From Eutreptiella sp. 'Long Island Sound 2002' (lineage: Eukaryota > Euglenozoa > Euglenophyceae > Eutreptiales > Eutreptiaceae): DNA of 64,000 nucleotides. The position numbers and the translations under genes are program-made. The notes beneath the pieces were generated by a model that searched no databases, was not told the origin of the DNA, and worked only from the letters and a program-made list of their open reading frames with translations. Below, one piece after another: positions 25,301 to 36,467 of this stretch. Where the stretch lies: the NCBI GenBank assembly GCA_964036045.1, contig OZ038382.1, positions 10,096,235-10,160,234 on the forward strand. The letters are read 5' to 3'. How positions within the stretch are numbered: position 1 is the first letter of the stretch; every line of letters begins with the position of its first letter.

Positions 25301-26212
25301 GCTGACCCCAAAATCCCAAATATTGGATGCTTAATGATGCTGGTTTTGCATAGTATTTGTGCTCAGTGTCTGTGACTCAAATGTGCCTTCTGCATGAGTT
25401 TCATTTTGAAATACTGTACAATCCAGTGTCAGTGTTGCCCAAGATGCCTTCCCATTTTCCATTTCCGTTTTTTTTTGCTTACATTTGGGTGACCTCTTGG
25501 TTTATTCTGTCATGGAGTGTGTTGTCCACAGCTGAGGCCCCCTGACCTTGAATGTGCTTTTTATCTTCCTTTGTGCCAGCATTAGGGCCACCTCTTGGTG
25601 CTTCCGTTCCTTTTACTGAATGGCTGTGTTCTTTTTTGCCTTCTGGTGAGCGGGTTTCGCCAGCTGACCATGGCCTGAACCCAGGTTTCCAGGGGCGGGG
25701 CCGCGCGCTTCTGCCCGTCAGATGGTTGTTCGATTTATGCTGTGCCCGTGTCTTGAGGGCAGGGAGGATCCAGGGAACCAGCCAAACCCCCGCCCCCCCA
25801 AAAAAAAACGATACTGGGGGGACAAATTGATTCGAAGAACAGGCAGGGGATCATCTCTCCATCAGGGGTGTGTTTGCTGAGCATGGTTTCTAGCTGCAGT
25901 GCATCAGGGTCCCAACCATCCTTGGGCAACTGAGTTGCTCAATTGACTGGGGAGTGTTAGTGCGCCGGGCGTTTGACCATTCCTCCTCACCCGTGCCTGT
26001 TTTTGCCCCCCCCTCACCGAACAATCTGGAGGACCTCTCGCTGTGTTGAAGAATCTGACCCATCTTTTGCACCCAGTTTATGATGTGGCAAGGGCGGTGG
26101 TTGGAAGTGGTGGGAGTGATATTTTGTGTTGTTGAATTCTCATATTTTGGCTTATGCAGCGCTTTGTTGGGAAGATTTGTGGTCCACAGGGTGAGGGGAG
26201 CCTCTATTGTAA
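22367..26212. other. Intergenic, no gene seen
   Basis: Mixed-composition DNA with C or G runs (about 22538, 22636, 23288, 23443) and an imperfect GGCGCC palindrome near 23492-23505. A frame around 22410-23045 on the minus strand is open but has no recognisable domain. Confidence 0.5.
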
Positions 26213-27260
26213 TTTGTGTAATTTTTTTTGCGGTAAATGTGTGTAACAAAAAAATCGTCTAGTCGTGCAATTTTTTTCCTTTGCGGTACGTTGTGTAGGC
26301 TTGTCATACGCATTACCGCCAAAAAAAAAAATTACACGACCTGACGATCTTTTTGTACACGGGTTTACCACAAAAAAAAATTACACGGTGACGATTTTTT
26401 TGTGATACGCATGTACCGCAAAAAAAAATTACACGTCTTACCGCAAAAAAACAATACAAGGAGGCCTCCGCCAAGCAGAGCGTAGAGAGCCCGGAGGCTA
26501 GGCCGCAACCTTCCATGGCCACTCCCACAGAGGAGGACACCCGTCCCAAGGTCCTCATTTTGCAGAGTGGCACAAGGTGCTGGATGGTTACCCAGCAGAT
26601 GCATCTGGACAGCTGGAGCATGACCAGCTGTTCATTGATGACCTGTCCAAGCAGCTAGTAGCAAAGCTGTGCGCCGCTTGTCAATTTAACCCCAATCTTG
26701 GTGCAAAGCCCAAGTCTAGCGACACAAAAACGGACTTGATTTACAAGCGTGCATTCTGCAACTACTTGTAGCGGGTGCATGTTTTGTGGGCTTCATTTTC
26801 CTATGCCCGTTTGGGGTACCAAAGGTGGGGCGTGTAAGATTGCGATTATATTGGCCCCATGCCACTGCCTTGGTGGCCTATAATGGTGGCACTAGCGTTG
26901 GCCATGGCTTTGTTAGGACTCTTTTTCTTAGCCTGATTTTGTTCCCAATGCTGCCACACTAGATGTTGGCCATGGCCGCGTCTTTGGGCCTGATTTTGTG
27001 TCCAATGCCAATGACACCATGTGAGAGTATGTTATATTGGCCGAGTCCCAACTAAATGGTGGCCACGCGCAGTACTATATGCTTTGTGGATTTGGCGTAC
27101 CATCGTTGAGGTCGCTATGGGGTGCCGTATGGAACCAGCAGCTGTATATTGCGTATATTGCAAAGGTTGCATTGCTTTCAGCTTTTTTTTTTTACAATTT
27201 ACACAACTTACCGCAAAAAAAAGTTACACGCATTTACCGCAAAAAAAATTACGCAATCAG
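26213..27260. repeat. Cluster of TTACCGCAAAAAAA modules in both orientations
   Basis: The module TTACCGCAAAAAAA followed by TTACACG occurs inverted near 26216-26235 and 26263-26288, direct near 26311, 26367, 26414 and 26438, and again near 27208 and 27233. A GACGATTTTTTTG partner sequence lies between several of them. The inverted and direct blocks could fold into a long hairpin. This looks like nested small foldback elements. Confidence 0.75.
26470..26771 (+). other. Weak coding candidate between foldback blocks
   Basis: After the sequence CACTCCCACAG (possible acceptor, near 26530) a frame reads into WHKVLDGYPADASGQLEHD and on to TAG at 26771, about 80 residues. Its base composition is less biased than its surroundings. 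It may be a captured host exon or a transposon fragment. No family recognised. Confidence 0.2.
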
Positions 27261-29359
27261 ACGAATTTTTTTGCACACGATTTACATTTGCCTCAGGACA
27301 GCTTTGACGGAGAAAAACTTCGGTACGAGAAAAACTTTCTCACAACTCCAATTTTGATGCAGGGCCAACACCGGATGGGAAATGTTCATTAAGAAAAAAT
27401 TTTGTCACACCCCCAACCTTTGGTTCATTGTTGACAATGTGGAGTTCCTAGGCTTTGCTCTTATCTTTTCAAGTGTGCAATTGGGTATTTTTTGCAGTGG
27501 TACACCATTCTTTTCATTTCATTGGTGGTGCACATGTCATACATGTGCATCAGTGATGGTGCACACGTATGCCATGTGTGCATACGTGTCACACATCTCA
27601 TGCAATGTTGTGTGGCATGCCCAACATGCAATGGGTGGGACAAAAAATGAATAGCACAGTGCTATAGTTATGTATCTAAAACACAGAAACCATAGGCAGG
27701 TTACATTTATAAAAGTCCGAGAAGCAAACCATTTTGAGCATCACAGGGAGCCCGAGATGGGACAAGCAAGACAACTTGTCACTGTCACTGTCGCTGTCAA
27801 CAATTTGTCAGGTTGCGCGAAAAAATTCCACGAGGAAAATTTCGTCTCTACTCTGAAAGGCGAACCCCCCGCCCCCTCTTTGGAGTGCGGTCTACCTCGG
27901 GGACTTCTATAGAAAAGGATAGATTTGGAGCTAAAGAAAGGATACTAGATATTAAAGTAGCGCGCCGGGCAAAAGTTCCCCCAACGGTGAGGTGGTCAAG
28001 GTGTGCGCTCAAGCCCAAGCAATGATGGTGCAACCAAGCATTTCCATAGACTAGATCAAGTTTTGGAGCTACCTTTTTGTTTTCTTATCATTACAGTCCA
28101 ATTAACTAATGAGGTCTCATCCCCTTTGCAATCCTCCCTCCCCCCTCCGTGGGGGGGGATGGGTGGGACCGTCACTTTGATGTGCTTTTGACAAGGACTT
28201 ATTGTGTTGTGCTATGTATTTGTGCTGGTCCCCACTGCTTTCTCGGTTAGACACAAATGTATGCCACACCAAGACTCTCAATGTTGTGCACCATATTGCT
28301 CTTGTATCATCACAATCACTTGACCAATCTTCACAACCTTCCCTCGCACCTTCACCACAAGCACCTCCACCCACACTAGAGGCACCTATACCCAAACCTG
28401 CACCCCAGCGTGGTGTAAAATGGACACTCTAAGCGTTTATGGAACAATTTATGAAGCCGAAGGACTTTGCCATAGAGGACACCGAAAGTGATGCCATCCT
28501 GGTTTTGACTGAAGAGCTTGAGGGGCATCAAATCTCACAACCGCCATCCCCTATTGCAGCGAGGGAGGTAGTTTTGGTCGATGCCATGAGACCTGCCATG
28601 AAATGTTGCCCCAAAGCCCTACGGCTATTGACCACTATCCGAACCAGTGCACGGGTTTGGAGGTGCGAAGGAAAAGCTAGTTGCACGAGGCTACACTGAA
28701 CGTGCAAACCCCCCTCTCTTAACAAGGAGGACCATCACTTATGACTGCCCCACCCGTCTCCTTGCCTGTGGGGAGGACTGGCCTAACATTAGGTGAAGGA
28801 TTGCACGGGGGCGGGGGGCGTGATTTTCCGGGAGGTAATCAAAGCCTCTGGGTAGCTCCACATTTATGATGCGACACCGAGGGCACGGACATGTATGCCG
28901 CAGTCGGTTCGTGGCATGAGAACTAGTGATGGTGGTAGGCAAAACAAGACACCACACCAGCGGAGCGCACCATGTGCTGTGGCAAATGTCTGCTATTTGT
29001 AGCCACAGGTCCTAGGGTTCTAAGTTTTGGTCCTGTTTCACCAAGAATCTTTTTAGCCAAGATTTTTTTTTAGTGGGATGCATGCCATGGGTCCTAGGGT
29101 TCCGAATTCTGCACCCCATGCTGTTTTGAGTTGATCATGCATGCTTCTGTGGGTGGGTGGTTTTTAGAGGTGTGCCTGAAAATGTAATAATTGGTGCTGT
29201 ATACGCGCTGTGCAAAACATCCCCTAGGTCAAAGCTCAAAGCTTTTAGGAGTCTAAAGACAAAAATGAATTGGCAGAACTAGCTTGTTAAATCCTCGGAG
29301 ATGTACACTGCTTAGCACAAAGAGCAAATTAGAGAAGGCTCAGAATATGTAAAATAATA
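27261..29359. other. Intergenic, no gene seen
   Basis: AT-richer DNA with many stops. An open stretch around 28439-28699 has a normal amino-acid mix but no family resemblance and no splice context. Confidence 0.5.
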
Positions 29360-30010
29360 AATATGGGCAAAAAAGCTACATAACACGTGCCTTCCCGGAG
29401 GTTGCTAGTGCTCGGCACGAGGAGCCCATTAAAAGTAGCCCAAATGAGGGCAACATAGCTACATGATGCCTGCTTTCTCGGGGGTTGACAGTGCTCAGCA
29501 AGGAGAGGAAATCAAGAGTTGCCCACACGTAGGCGAGATGGCTAGATACCTCTTGCCATTTGGGGCCCCTAGGTCTTGACGCGGGTAAAACATCAGCACT
29601 GGGCCACGTATGGGCATAAGGGCCATATAACCTTCGCCTTCTTGGAGGTCCCTACCGCTCAACACGGAGAGAAAGCTACAAAAGCTCAAATGTGGGCCAA
29701 ATTGGCGATATAACTCTTGCTTCCTTGGAGGTCCCCGGTTCTCATCACGAACAGAATATCAGAAGTGGCTCACATGTGGGCAAGCTAGCTACATGGCCAT
29801 TACCTTATCCGGTGTCTTTTAATGCTCAACGCAATGAAAATATCAGAAATGGCCCAAATATTAGAAAAATAGCTATCGAATCTTTGCCTTCTCGGCCCCC
29901 TCCCATGCCCACACCGGGAGAATATCAAAAATGACTTGCATGTGAGTAAAATGGCCGCAGAACCCTTGCTTTCTTGAGGGTCTGTAGTTCTCAGCAAAGG
30001 GAGAAAATCA
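29360..30010. repeat. Divergent tandem array, period about 82 bp
   Basis: Eight degenerate units. Each has a TAGCTACAT-like segment, a CTTGCCTTCTTGGAGG-like segment, a GTGCTCAGCACGGAGAG-like segment and ATATCAGAAATGGCC. Anchors fall near 29370, 29451, 29535, 29613, 29698, 29783, 29865 and 29946. Divergence between units suggests an old satellite. Confidence 0.75.
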
Positions 30011-32756
30011 GACGAGCCTACACTGACACATTTAGTGTTTCATGAAAAATCAATGAAGTCTGTGAGAGCAACATTTTGTAGATTCTGTAGACTTGAAGAA
30101 ATCTATTGTTCTACAGTATAGAGTGCACGTGAACTTCGATTGAGTGGAATTCTGCACGGCCATACACACAGTTATGTGCAACCTCAAAACGTGCCATTTC
30201 CAGCTTCAATTTTTTTGAATTTTATTTAATTTTGAGTCTTGAAATCTGCCGAAGGATCATCCGGCAAGAAACTTATTTGGTCAAAGTTGAACACAAAGAA
30301 GCTGGTCAAATGAGTAGGAGACCATCACTCTTGGATATTTTGTCGCAAGCCGATTCAATTTTGGGTCGAAAAGTGACTTTTTGGCATGGAAAATTCAAGT
30401 TGTGGATTTCAAACATGGTTGAGCACCATGTGGCTTATGTAGGCAAATAGTTTAACACGGCCCGGCATCCTCTAAGAGATGGTGACAATTGCAAGAGTAA
30501 GCATTCAGCAAGAGTGTGCAAAGGACACATGTGAAGCTACCTCGGCTATGAAGACGTGAGAAATTGAACTTTGGGTGTTTCCTTTTCAGGATTATTGTTC
30601 ATTCATTCATTCGTTGTTTAAAAATCCAAACTCCTACCTAGGGAATGAGGTGAACAAGAATATTTTGATGCATTGGAATGCGTTGGTATTTCAGGCACTA
30701 CATTCACCATGTAAAAAAGAAAGCTGGTATTTCACATGGAAAGCATGCCCTATGGTGTAAGATCAACTTAGGTTTCTGAAAATTGCTAGATAAGCAAGCA
30801 CACCGCGGCCGCATATTTAGGATTGTGGTAGTGTCCACACTACCTTTACACATTGATTGGTAAATAGACGAAGGTATAGGTTATGTGGCCATTTCGCCCG
30901 AGTGTTGGCCACTTATTGTTTGCTCTCTATGTTAAAGAACGTGAATCCTAGAAAAGGCACGGGTTATTTAGCCATCTTGCCTATTGTAAACGGTTCAACA
31001 CATTGTGTTGTTTTTCAACTCTTAGCAACAATTTGAAAATCAAGCTGCAATGAAACCTGACTTCGAAGTGGTTCGATACATCAATACACTAAATGTTCAA
31101 TAAGCAATATTCAATGTAACCATGAAGCATGCTGTTTGAAATGTATTGAGAAGCGGAGTTTTCAATTTGTACAAAGGAACACAAAATGAATGACAAAAAA
31201 AAGTAATATCACTTTCGAAGCAAAGCAGCATTTTGGAAATACCAACAAAATGCTTTTGCAAAAAACTCTTTGACACCAAAAATTATTTCTTCTGCTACCA
31301 TTACAAATTTTTACTCAAGTGAAATTCAAGAATCCCTCGTACTTAGGTGGACCATGCAAAAGAGGCCCCACATCTACTCCGTCAATTGTTAAGCACGATT
31401 GTGTCTCATTTCGTAGCACTAGAATGGATCAAAAGTCAATCCTCAAAATCCTGGGAACTCATTCTGCCACCACCAAATTTGAAATAACCCGTGAACTCAT
31501 TTTTTTGCACAGCATAAGATAGCAGCAGGCAATTCATAGGTCAAAACGGTAACATAGCACAAGCGCTTGGGGAGGAATTGCTCATTTGCATTTTGGTGAG
31601 GAAACAACAATTGCAAAAAACAATACACGAACAGAACATAATTGGCAACCATAGTCTCAAAAAGACATGATGATAGCACTTCTGCAGATGTTACATGCCG
31701 TAGTACATTTTTGATGATGTTATGTTGACCTTTACAACTTCAGAGCCCATGCCAATCCAGGTGATCCGCTGACGCAGAAACAATTATAGTGCGTGTTTCT
31801 GCCTCCGCAGTTTAGGTGCCCAGCAAAGGACGAACTGTTGAAAACCCTATTGCTGGATTTGAACATGTAAACATGCTCTCTCTCAAATGTGCTAGCCATG
31901 AAAACCAAGAATGCATGAAGTCACCAAAAAAAACCCTCCCTTTACTTGACAACAAATATTTCAATACTTCAAATGTAGTGCCGTAACGAAAGCATCCTCT
32001 TCTATCCGTCTTCTAAAAAGGGCATACACGAGCAAAACCATGAAATTTCTTTTGATTCTGTTGCAGACTGTTGCAGACAGTGTCCAAGACCCACCCAACA
32101 CTCCGGCCATGCTCACATCTCCTATGTCACCATGTGTTCGGCCTTTGGCTGTGTCCTTGAGACGAACATTGCCTTTGTATGCCTTGTGAGGTGGAAAAGT
32201 TGATGTCACGCCGTGTCACACCGACTGCCTCAGAGACGGCAGGGGATATTTGCGATGTTTTGGATCAAAAACATCAAAATGCTTGCATGTGGAACGCAAA
32301 CCATGTCTGAAACCCCAATCAACACCGAGGCCATCGGCACTATGCGTCATAAAGAGGTTGCCAGAATACATAATCAATGGGTATTTGAAACACAAACTCT
32401 ACAAATATTGTTTTGTGATCCTACAACGATGCCCATTCTCACTGCTGAAGAACTGGTACCAAGATGACCAGAAGTTGCAGTAAAGCGCATATCATATGTC
32501 CCAGACCCCATCTGTAAGCCAGGTTAGACATTGTGCAGACATACAAAGAGCAATGTGAAACAAAACTCTGGGTGTACAGTCATATGTGGATCCGTGCCCC
32601 TCCATCACCTCTCCTACCTCCACACCTGAAATGGAAATGGGGCAAGCCCCCCCGCCCCCCTCTCCCCAAGGGTGTTCTCCATACAACACAACATATAGAC
32701 ATCAGGCAACCTGTCTTCTGGTACTATGATTCCTGGTTCACATGGAGACGGGCCAT
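30011..32756. other. AT-rich intergenic stretch, no gene seen
   Basis: The lowest G+C part of the window and largely free of G and C runs, so its origin may differ from the rest. Short frames only; none has a recognisable domain. Confidence 0.5.
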
Positions 32757-33512
32757 AAACCCCCCCCCCACAAAGGGTGACAACCCCCCCGCCCAATGGG
32801 AGGATAAAATCACCAAAAATCGGGGATAAAATCATCCCAAAGGGGTGATAACCCCCTCCATGACCAAACAGGGGGATAAAACCACCCCTTTGGGGTGATA
32901 ACCCCCTGGGGGGGTCGGGACAATGGGCCATACGCCGACTCCTTCCCGCTTTGGTGCCACTTTCACAGGGGGGGGGGGGGGGCTAGAGGGGGCGACTCGA
33001 GACCCCTACATATATGGCGTGAAACGGCCGCCTCATCACGGTGATCACTTTGAGGTAAAGATGTAGGAGCAAAAGAAATTGCAACGGGGGGGGGGGGCAT
33101 GGTAGGTGGTACTTTTGTTTAAGGGCATAGCACCCCCGAGTCATGGTATGGGCCATCTCTGACATACCACACATGCATACCGCACATGGGTGGAATTGAT
33201 ATTGGGTCCAAATTGGTTTTCATCCATCATTGGGTTCTCCTGAAAAAACTGAGTATTTTGAGCATAGACACATAGGGTGAAAACCCATTTTTTGACCCTC
33301 TAGTGGTTCAAGCAAATTTGCCTTAGGGCGCCTTTGGCGCCGATAGTCCGGCACTTCAGTGCCAATTTCCAGGTGGGGAGGGGGGGGGCTTTCGGTGTAA
33401 AGGACCTGGGCCCGGCGACCCCCCCGGGATAACCCCCCCCCAAAGGGGTTGGGGGCGGTTTTATCCCCCCTTTGGGGGTGGTTTTATACCCGCAACCAGT
33501 TACAGGGGGGGG
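32757..33512. repeat. Foldback with imperfect inverted ends
   Basis: The left part 32757-32920 contains GGGGATAAAACCACCCC, TTTGGGGTGATAACCCC and a G run followed by GTCGGG. The right part 33412-33512 contains the inverted counterpart GGTTTTATCCCCCCTTT with GGGATAACCCC. About 500 bp lie between, with G runs at about 32967 and 33085 and the GGCGCC palindrome at 33327-33341. The right arm abuts Helentron-like copy 2. Confidence 0.65.
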
Positions 33513-33515
33513 AAG

Positions 33516-34310
33516 AATCACCTCGCAGAGGTTGTTAGATCAAAGCCAGGCAGGCATATATATGGGGAAAATGCCACATACCCCCCCATTTTGGCCTTTT
33601 TGGGCCTATTCGCGTACCCTACCCCATGGGGTTGAATTGTTAGTTTAACNNNNNNNNNNNNNNNNNNNNNNNNNNNNNNNNNNNNNNNNNNNNNNNNNNN
33701 NNNNNNNNNNNNNNNNNNNNNNNNNNNNNNNNNNNNNNNNNNNNNNNNNNNNNNNNNNNNNNNNNNNNNNNNNNNNNNNNNNNNNNNNNNNNNNNNNNNN
33801 NNNNNNNNNNNNNNNNNNNNNNNNNNNNNNNNNNNNNNNNNNNNNNNNNTGACCACCCAAGGTATGTAAAGCATGTTTTAGGCCGTATTTACATGTTTTT
33901 CACCCTATTTGGGTAATAGGTCCTGGGGGGGGGGGTCTCCCAAGGCATTGGTACACAACCTGCTTATGCAGTTTTTCAGCCTGGGCAGCTCAAAAATCGA
34001 AGTTTTCGAAACATATTTTTTTGATATTGTGATCAACTAAAATGACCATCCAAGGTATGTAATCCGGGGAGGGGGGGGTCTCCCTAGGGATGGGTACACA
34101 ACCTGTTTATGCAGTTTTTCACCCTAGGCGGCTCAAACATCGAAGTTTTCGAAACTTTTTTTTTTTTGATATTGTGACCAGCTAAAATGATCATCCAAGC
34201 TATGTAAAGCATGTTGTAGGCCGTATTTATGTATTTTCCACCCTATTTTGGGTGTGCGTTGCTCGGGGTAGATTCTCTGCGAGGTGGACTTGCCGAAGGC
34301 AATAGAATTT
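33516..34310 (+). mobile_element. Helentron-like non-autonomous element, copy 2
   Basis: Same ends as copy 1: AATCACC with CACCTCGCAGAG at 33519-33530, inverted CTCTGCGAGGTG at 34275-34286, hairpin at 34290-34302 and terminal AATTT at 34306-34310. The middle is broken by a gap; two to three core units remain on the right. Confidence 0.6.
33650..33849. other. Assembly gap of exactly 200 N
   Basis: The gap lies inside Helentron-like copy 2, between the unique left part and the tandem core. Real length unknown. Confidence 0.99.
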
Positions 34311-34400
34311 AGTATGGGAAAATTTTTGCCCGGAAAAATTCCGCCGGGGAAAAATTCCGCCACAATCGTTAAAAGTGATGGGAAAATTTGCGCCACCCTT
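34311..34400. mobile_element. Truncated AGTATGGGAA element
   Basis: It begins AGTATGGGAA at 34311, exactly at the end of Helentron-like copy 2, and shares AAATTCCGCCACAATCG and TTAAAAGTGATGG with the complete copy at 35111-35209. The inverted right end is missing. Confidence 0.55.
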
Positions 34401-35110
34401 TTCCATGGTGAAGGGCAAGGCCTAAGGTCGGCTCTCCTTATTGAGGGGAACACCACTTGAGGAAAACCTGTGATGAGGGTCTAGTTTGCTCAGGTCCACG
34501 CACTTCCCCGCACTGCAAGTGGCATCCAAATTACTGATTGCGCCCAGCCGCTGACCCTGGTCGTAACTCCCCAATTAGGAGTCCTCGGGCCTTGCTCTTT
34601 ATCTTTTTGCAATTCCTTTTGGGTATTTTTTGCTGTGGCCCCCCACTATTTTTCTCGAAACATTGTCGGGCAGTTCACAGGAAACAGATTGCCAGAAAAA
34701 AAGTTGACAACATATATCAAATACATTATTACCCCAGCTCTGTACCTACAGACACAGACAATCATGGGCGCCACTCCAAAAAAAACACACTCAAATCCGC
34801 CGTTTCTTGGACAGTGGAAGGGTGGTACTAGGAGGACGCTTTGTGGCAGCCACTGAACGTTTGGCCTCATCCACAAGCAAGTGTGCCACCCCAGCTGGCA
34901 CACCACAGGCACCTACAGAGAACACAGTGTCAGTTGACACTGCGCTCACTATTAACTGGCAACTACATGTGGTAGGCAGCCTGAAGTGCCCTGAAGGATA
35001 GAACCCTTACCATCCATCCACGTGACGTATCTAATTCTGCACCCCCCTCCCCCGATCATACCCCCCCCCCCAGCACAGGGTACAAATTTTGAACTTGATG
35101 TCCAAAAAAA
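34401..35110. other. Intergenic, no gene seen
   Basis: Mixed sequence with a C run near 35040-35070. No exon recognised. Confidence 0.5.
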
Positions 35111-35209
35111 AGTATGGGAAAAATTCCGCCACAATCGTTAAAAGTGATGGAAAAAATTGCGCCAGAATTGGCCGTACGAAATTTTTCCAGACAGGTTTCT
35201 TCCCATACT
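35111..35209. mobile_element. MITE-like element with AGTATGGGAA inverted ends
   Basis: AGTATGGGAA at 35111-35120 and its complement TTCCCATACT at 35200-35209 bound 99 bp. The inner sequence carries repeated AAATT(C/T)CC blocks. A partial sister copy is at 34311. No coding capacity. Confidence 0.6.
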
Positions 35210-36467
35210 AAGTTTTCCCCCCCCCCCGTAGCATGGAGGGTTGAAATAAATCATAGCAATCAACATCAACCATCATTGTGCCTAACAAAGCCAGAAGGCA
35301 ACAACAGAGCATGCAATTGAAAGCTCCATTGTGCTTTGTTGTATTCATGAATATCATTCTCAGCCCTTGATGAGTTGCCAAAGCCTTGTGGACACGACAC
35401 ATGGTATTCTGCCCGTTGCCCAAGAACTTCACTATTCAAGATGCCCCCCAAACACCCCAAAAACACACTTCCATTTTGTCAACACGTTCCCTTTGAAAAA
35501 AAGGACAAGATTGATGCACCAAAGTGCACTTATGGTGGGCCATGCTCCTGTCACCCTGATTGCACCTCTTGTTAGGGGGTCCAAAACGGCTGAATTTCTG
35601 AATGGTGCTGCAGTACTCTCGATGCATGAGTGGTTTTCACCCACATCCAATGTTGTCTTCTTTGGCGGAGGCTCGTCAATGTCACTGTCACTGTCACCAT
35701 CGACCAATTGATGCACAGATCCTCAAGGTACTCGGCCAAAATCTCACTGTGGTGGGGCAGGCTGGGTCACACATTAGTTGACAGATTCCATTGGGCAAGG
35801 GAAATGGGTGTGGTGCATACAAAAAAAAACCTACGACGTACCCCCCCCCATTCCCCCCCCCCCCCGGCTTACCGAAAAATTCCCTGTTTTATCGCAAACC
35901 CCCCCCCCTTTGACCAAAAAGCCCCCCATTAGTCCCCCAAAACCCCCGTATTTTTTTTCACAAAAAAAACCAGAGGCAATAAAGTTTACAAAAAAAAAAC
36001 CCCAGTTCTGACCAAAAAACCCCCCAAATCTTACCAACCCCCCCCTCCCCCCCAAAGTCTACCCCCCTCCAGTTCTTACCAAAAAAACCCAAATCTTACC
36101 AAAAAAACCCCCCAAACCTTACCCGGGGGGGGGGGGGGTTGGTAAAGCTGGGGTGGGTTTTTTGTGGTAGAAAATGGTACGAATTGGGGGGGCGGGGGTT
36201 GATAAATGGGTTTTTTTTTGGTACGCACCAGAAATGAGTGTGCAAAGAAACCCAAGGCCCCAGAGGCAAGAAAAATGAAAAAAAATGGCATTTCCCATCC
36301 CCTGCCATACGCAGGGATGGAAAGCAGAAAGAGGGAGGGAGAGCCCCCCCTTGCGTGATTAAAAATCCGACACACTTTTGTCGATTTCCTGGTCTTTCTA
36401 AGCTTTCCGATCTCAGTCAGGATGACCAAAAAGAGCAGAAAAGCGAGTAAACAAACGTAAGGGCCTG
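35210..36467. other. Intergenic: C-rich low complexity downstream of the LRR gene
   Basis: From about 35820 to 36135 the sequence is mostly C runs and TTACCAAAAAAACCCC-type units, mirrored by a G run at 36124-36138. A minus-strand frame at 35432-35716 (DGDSDSDIDEPPPKK) is short and unsupported. This stretch should include the 3' UTR of the LRR gene; no AATAAA was seen near its stop. Confidence 0.55.

Noticed and set aside
35432-35716. Minus-strand ORF with DGDSDSDIDEPPPKK
   Set aside because: Short, no splice context, and the acidic run derives from a GTCACT tandem; left as uncertain background.
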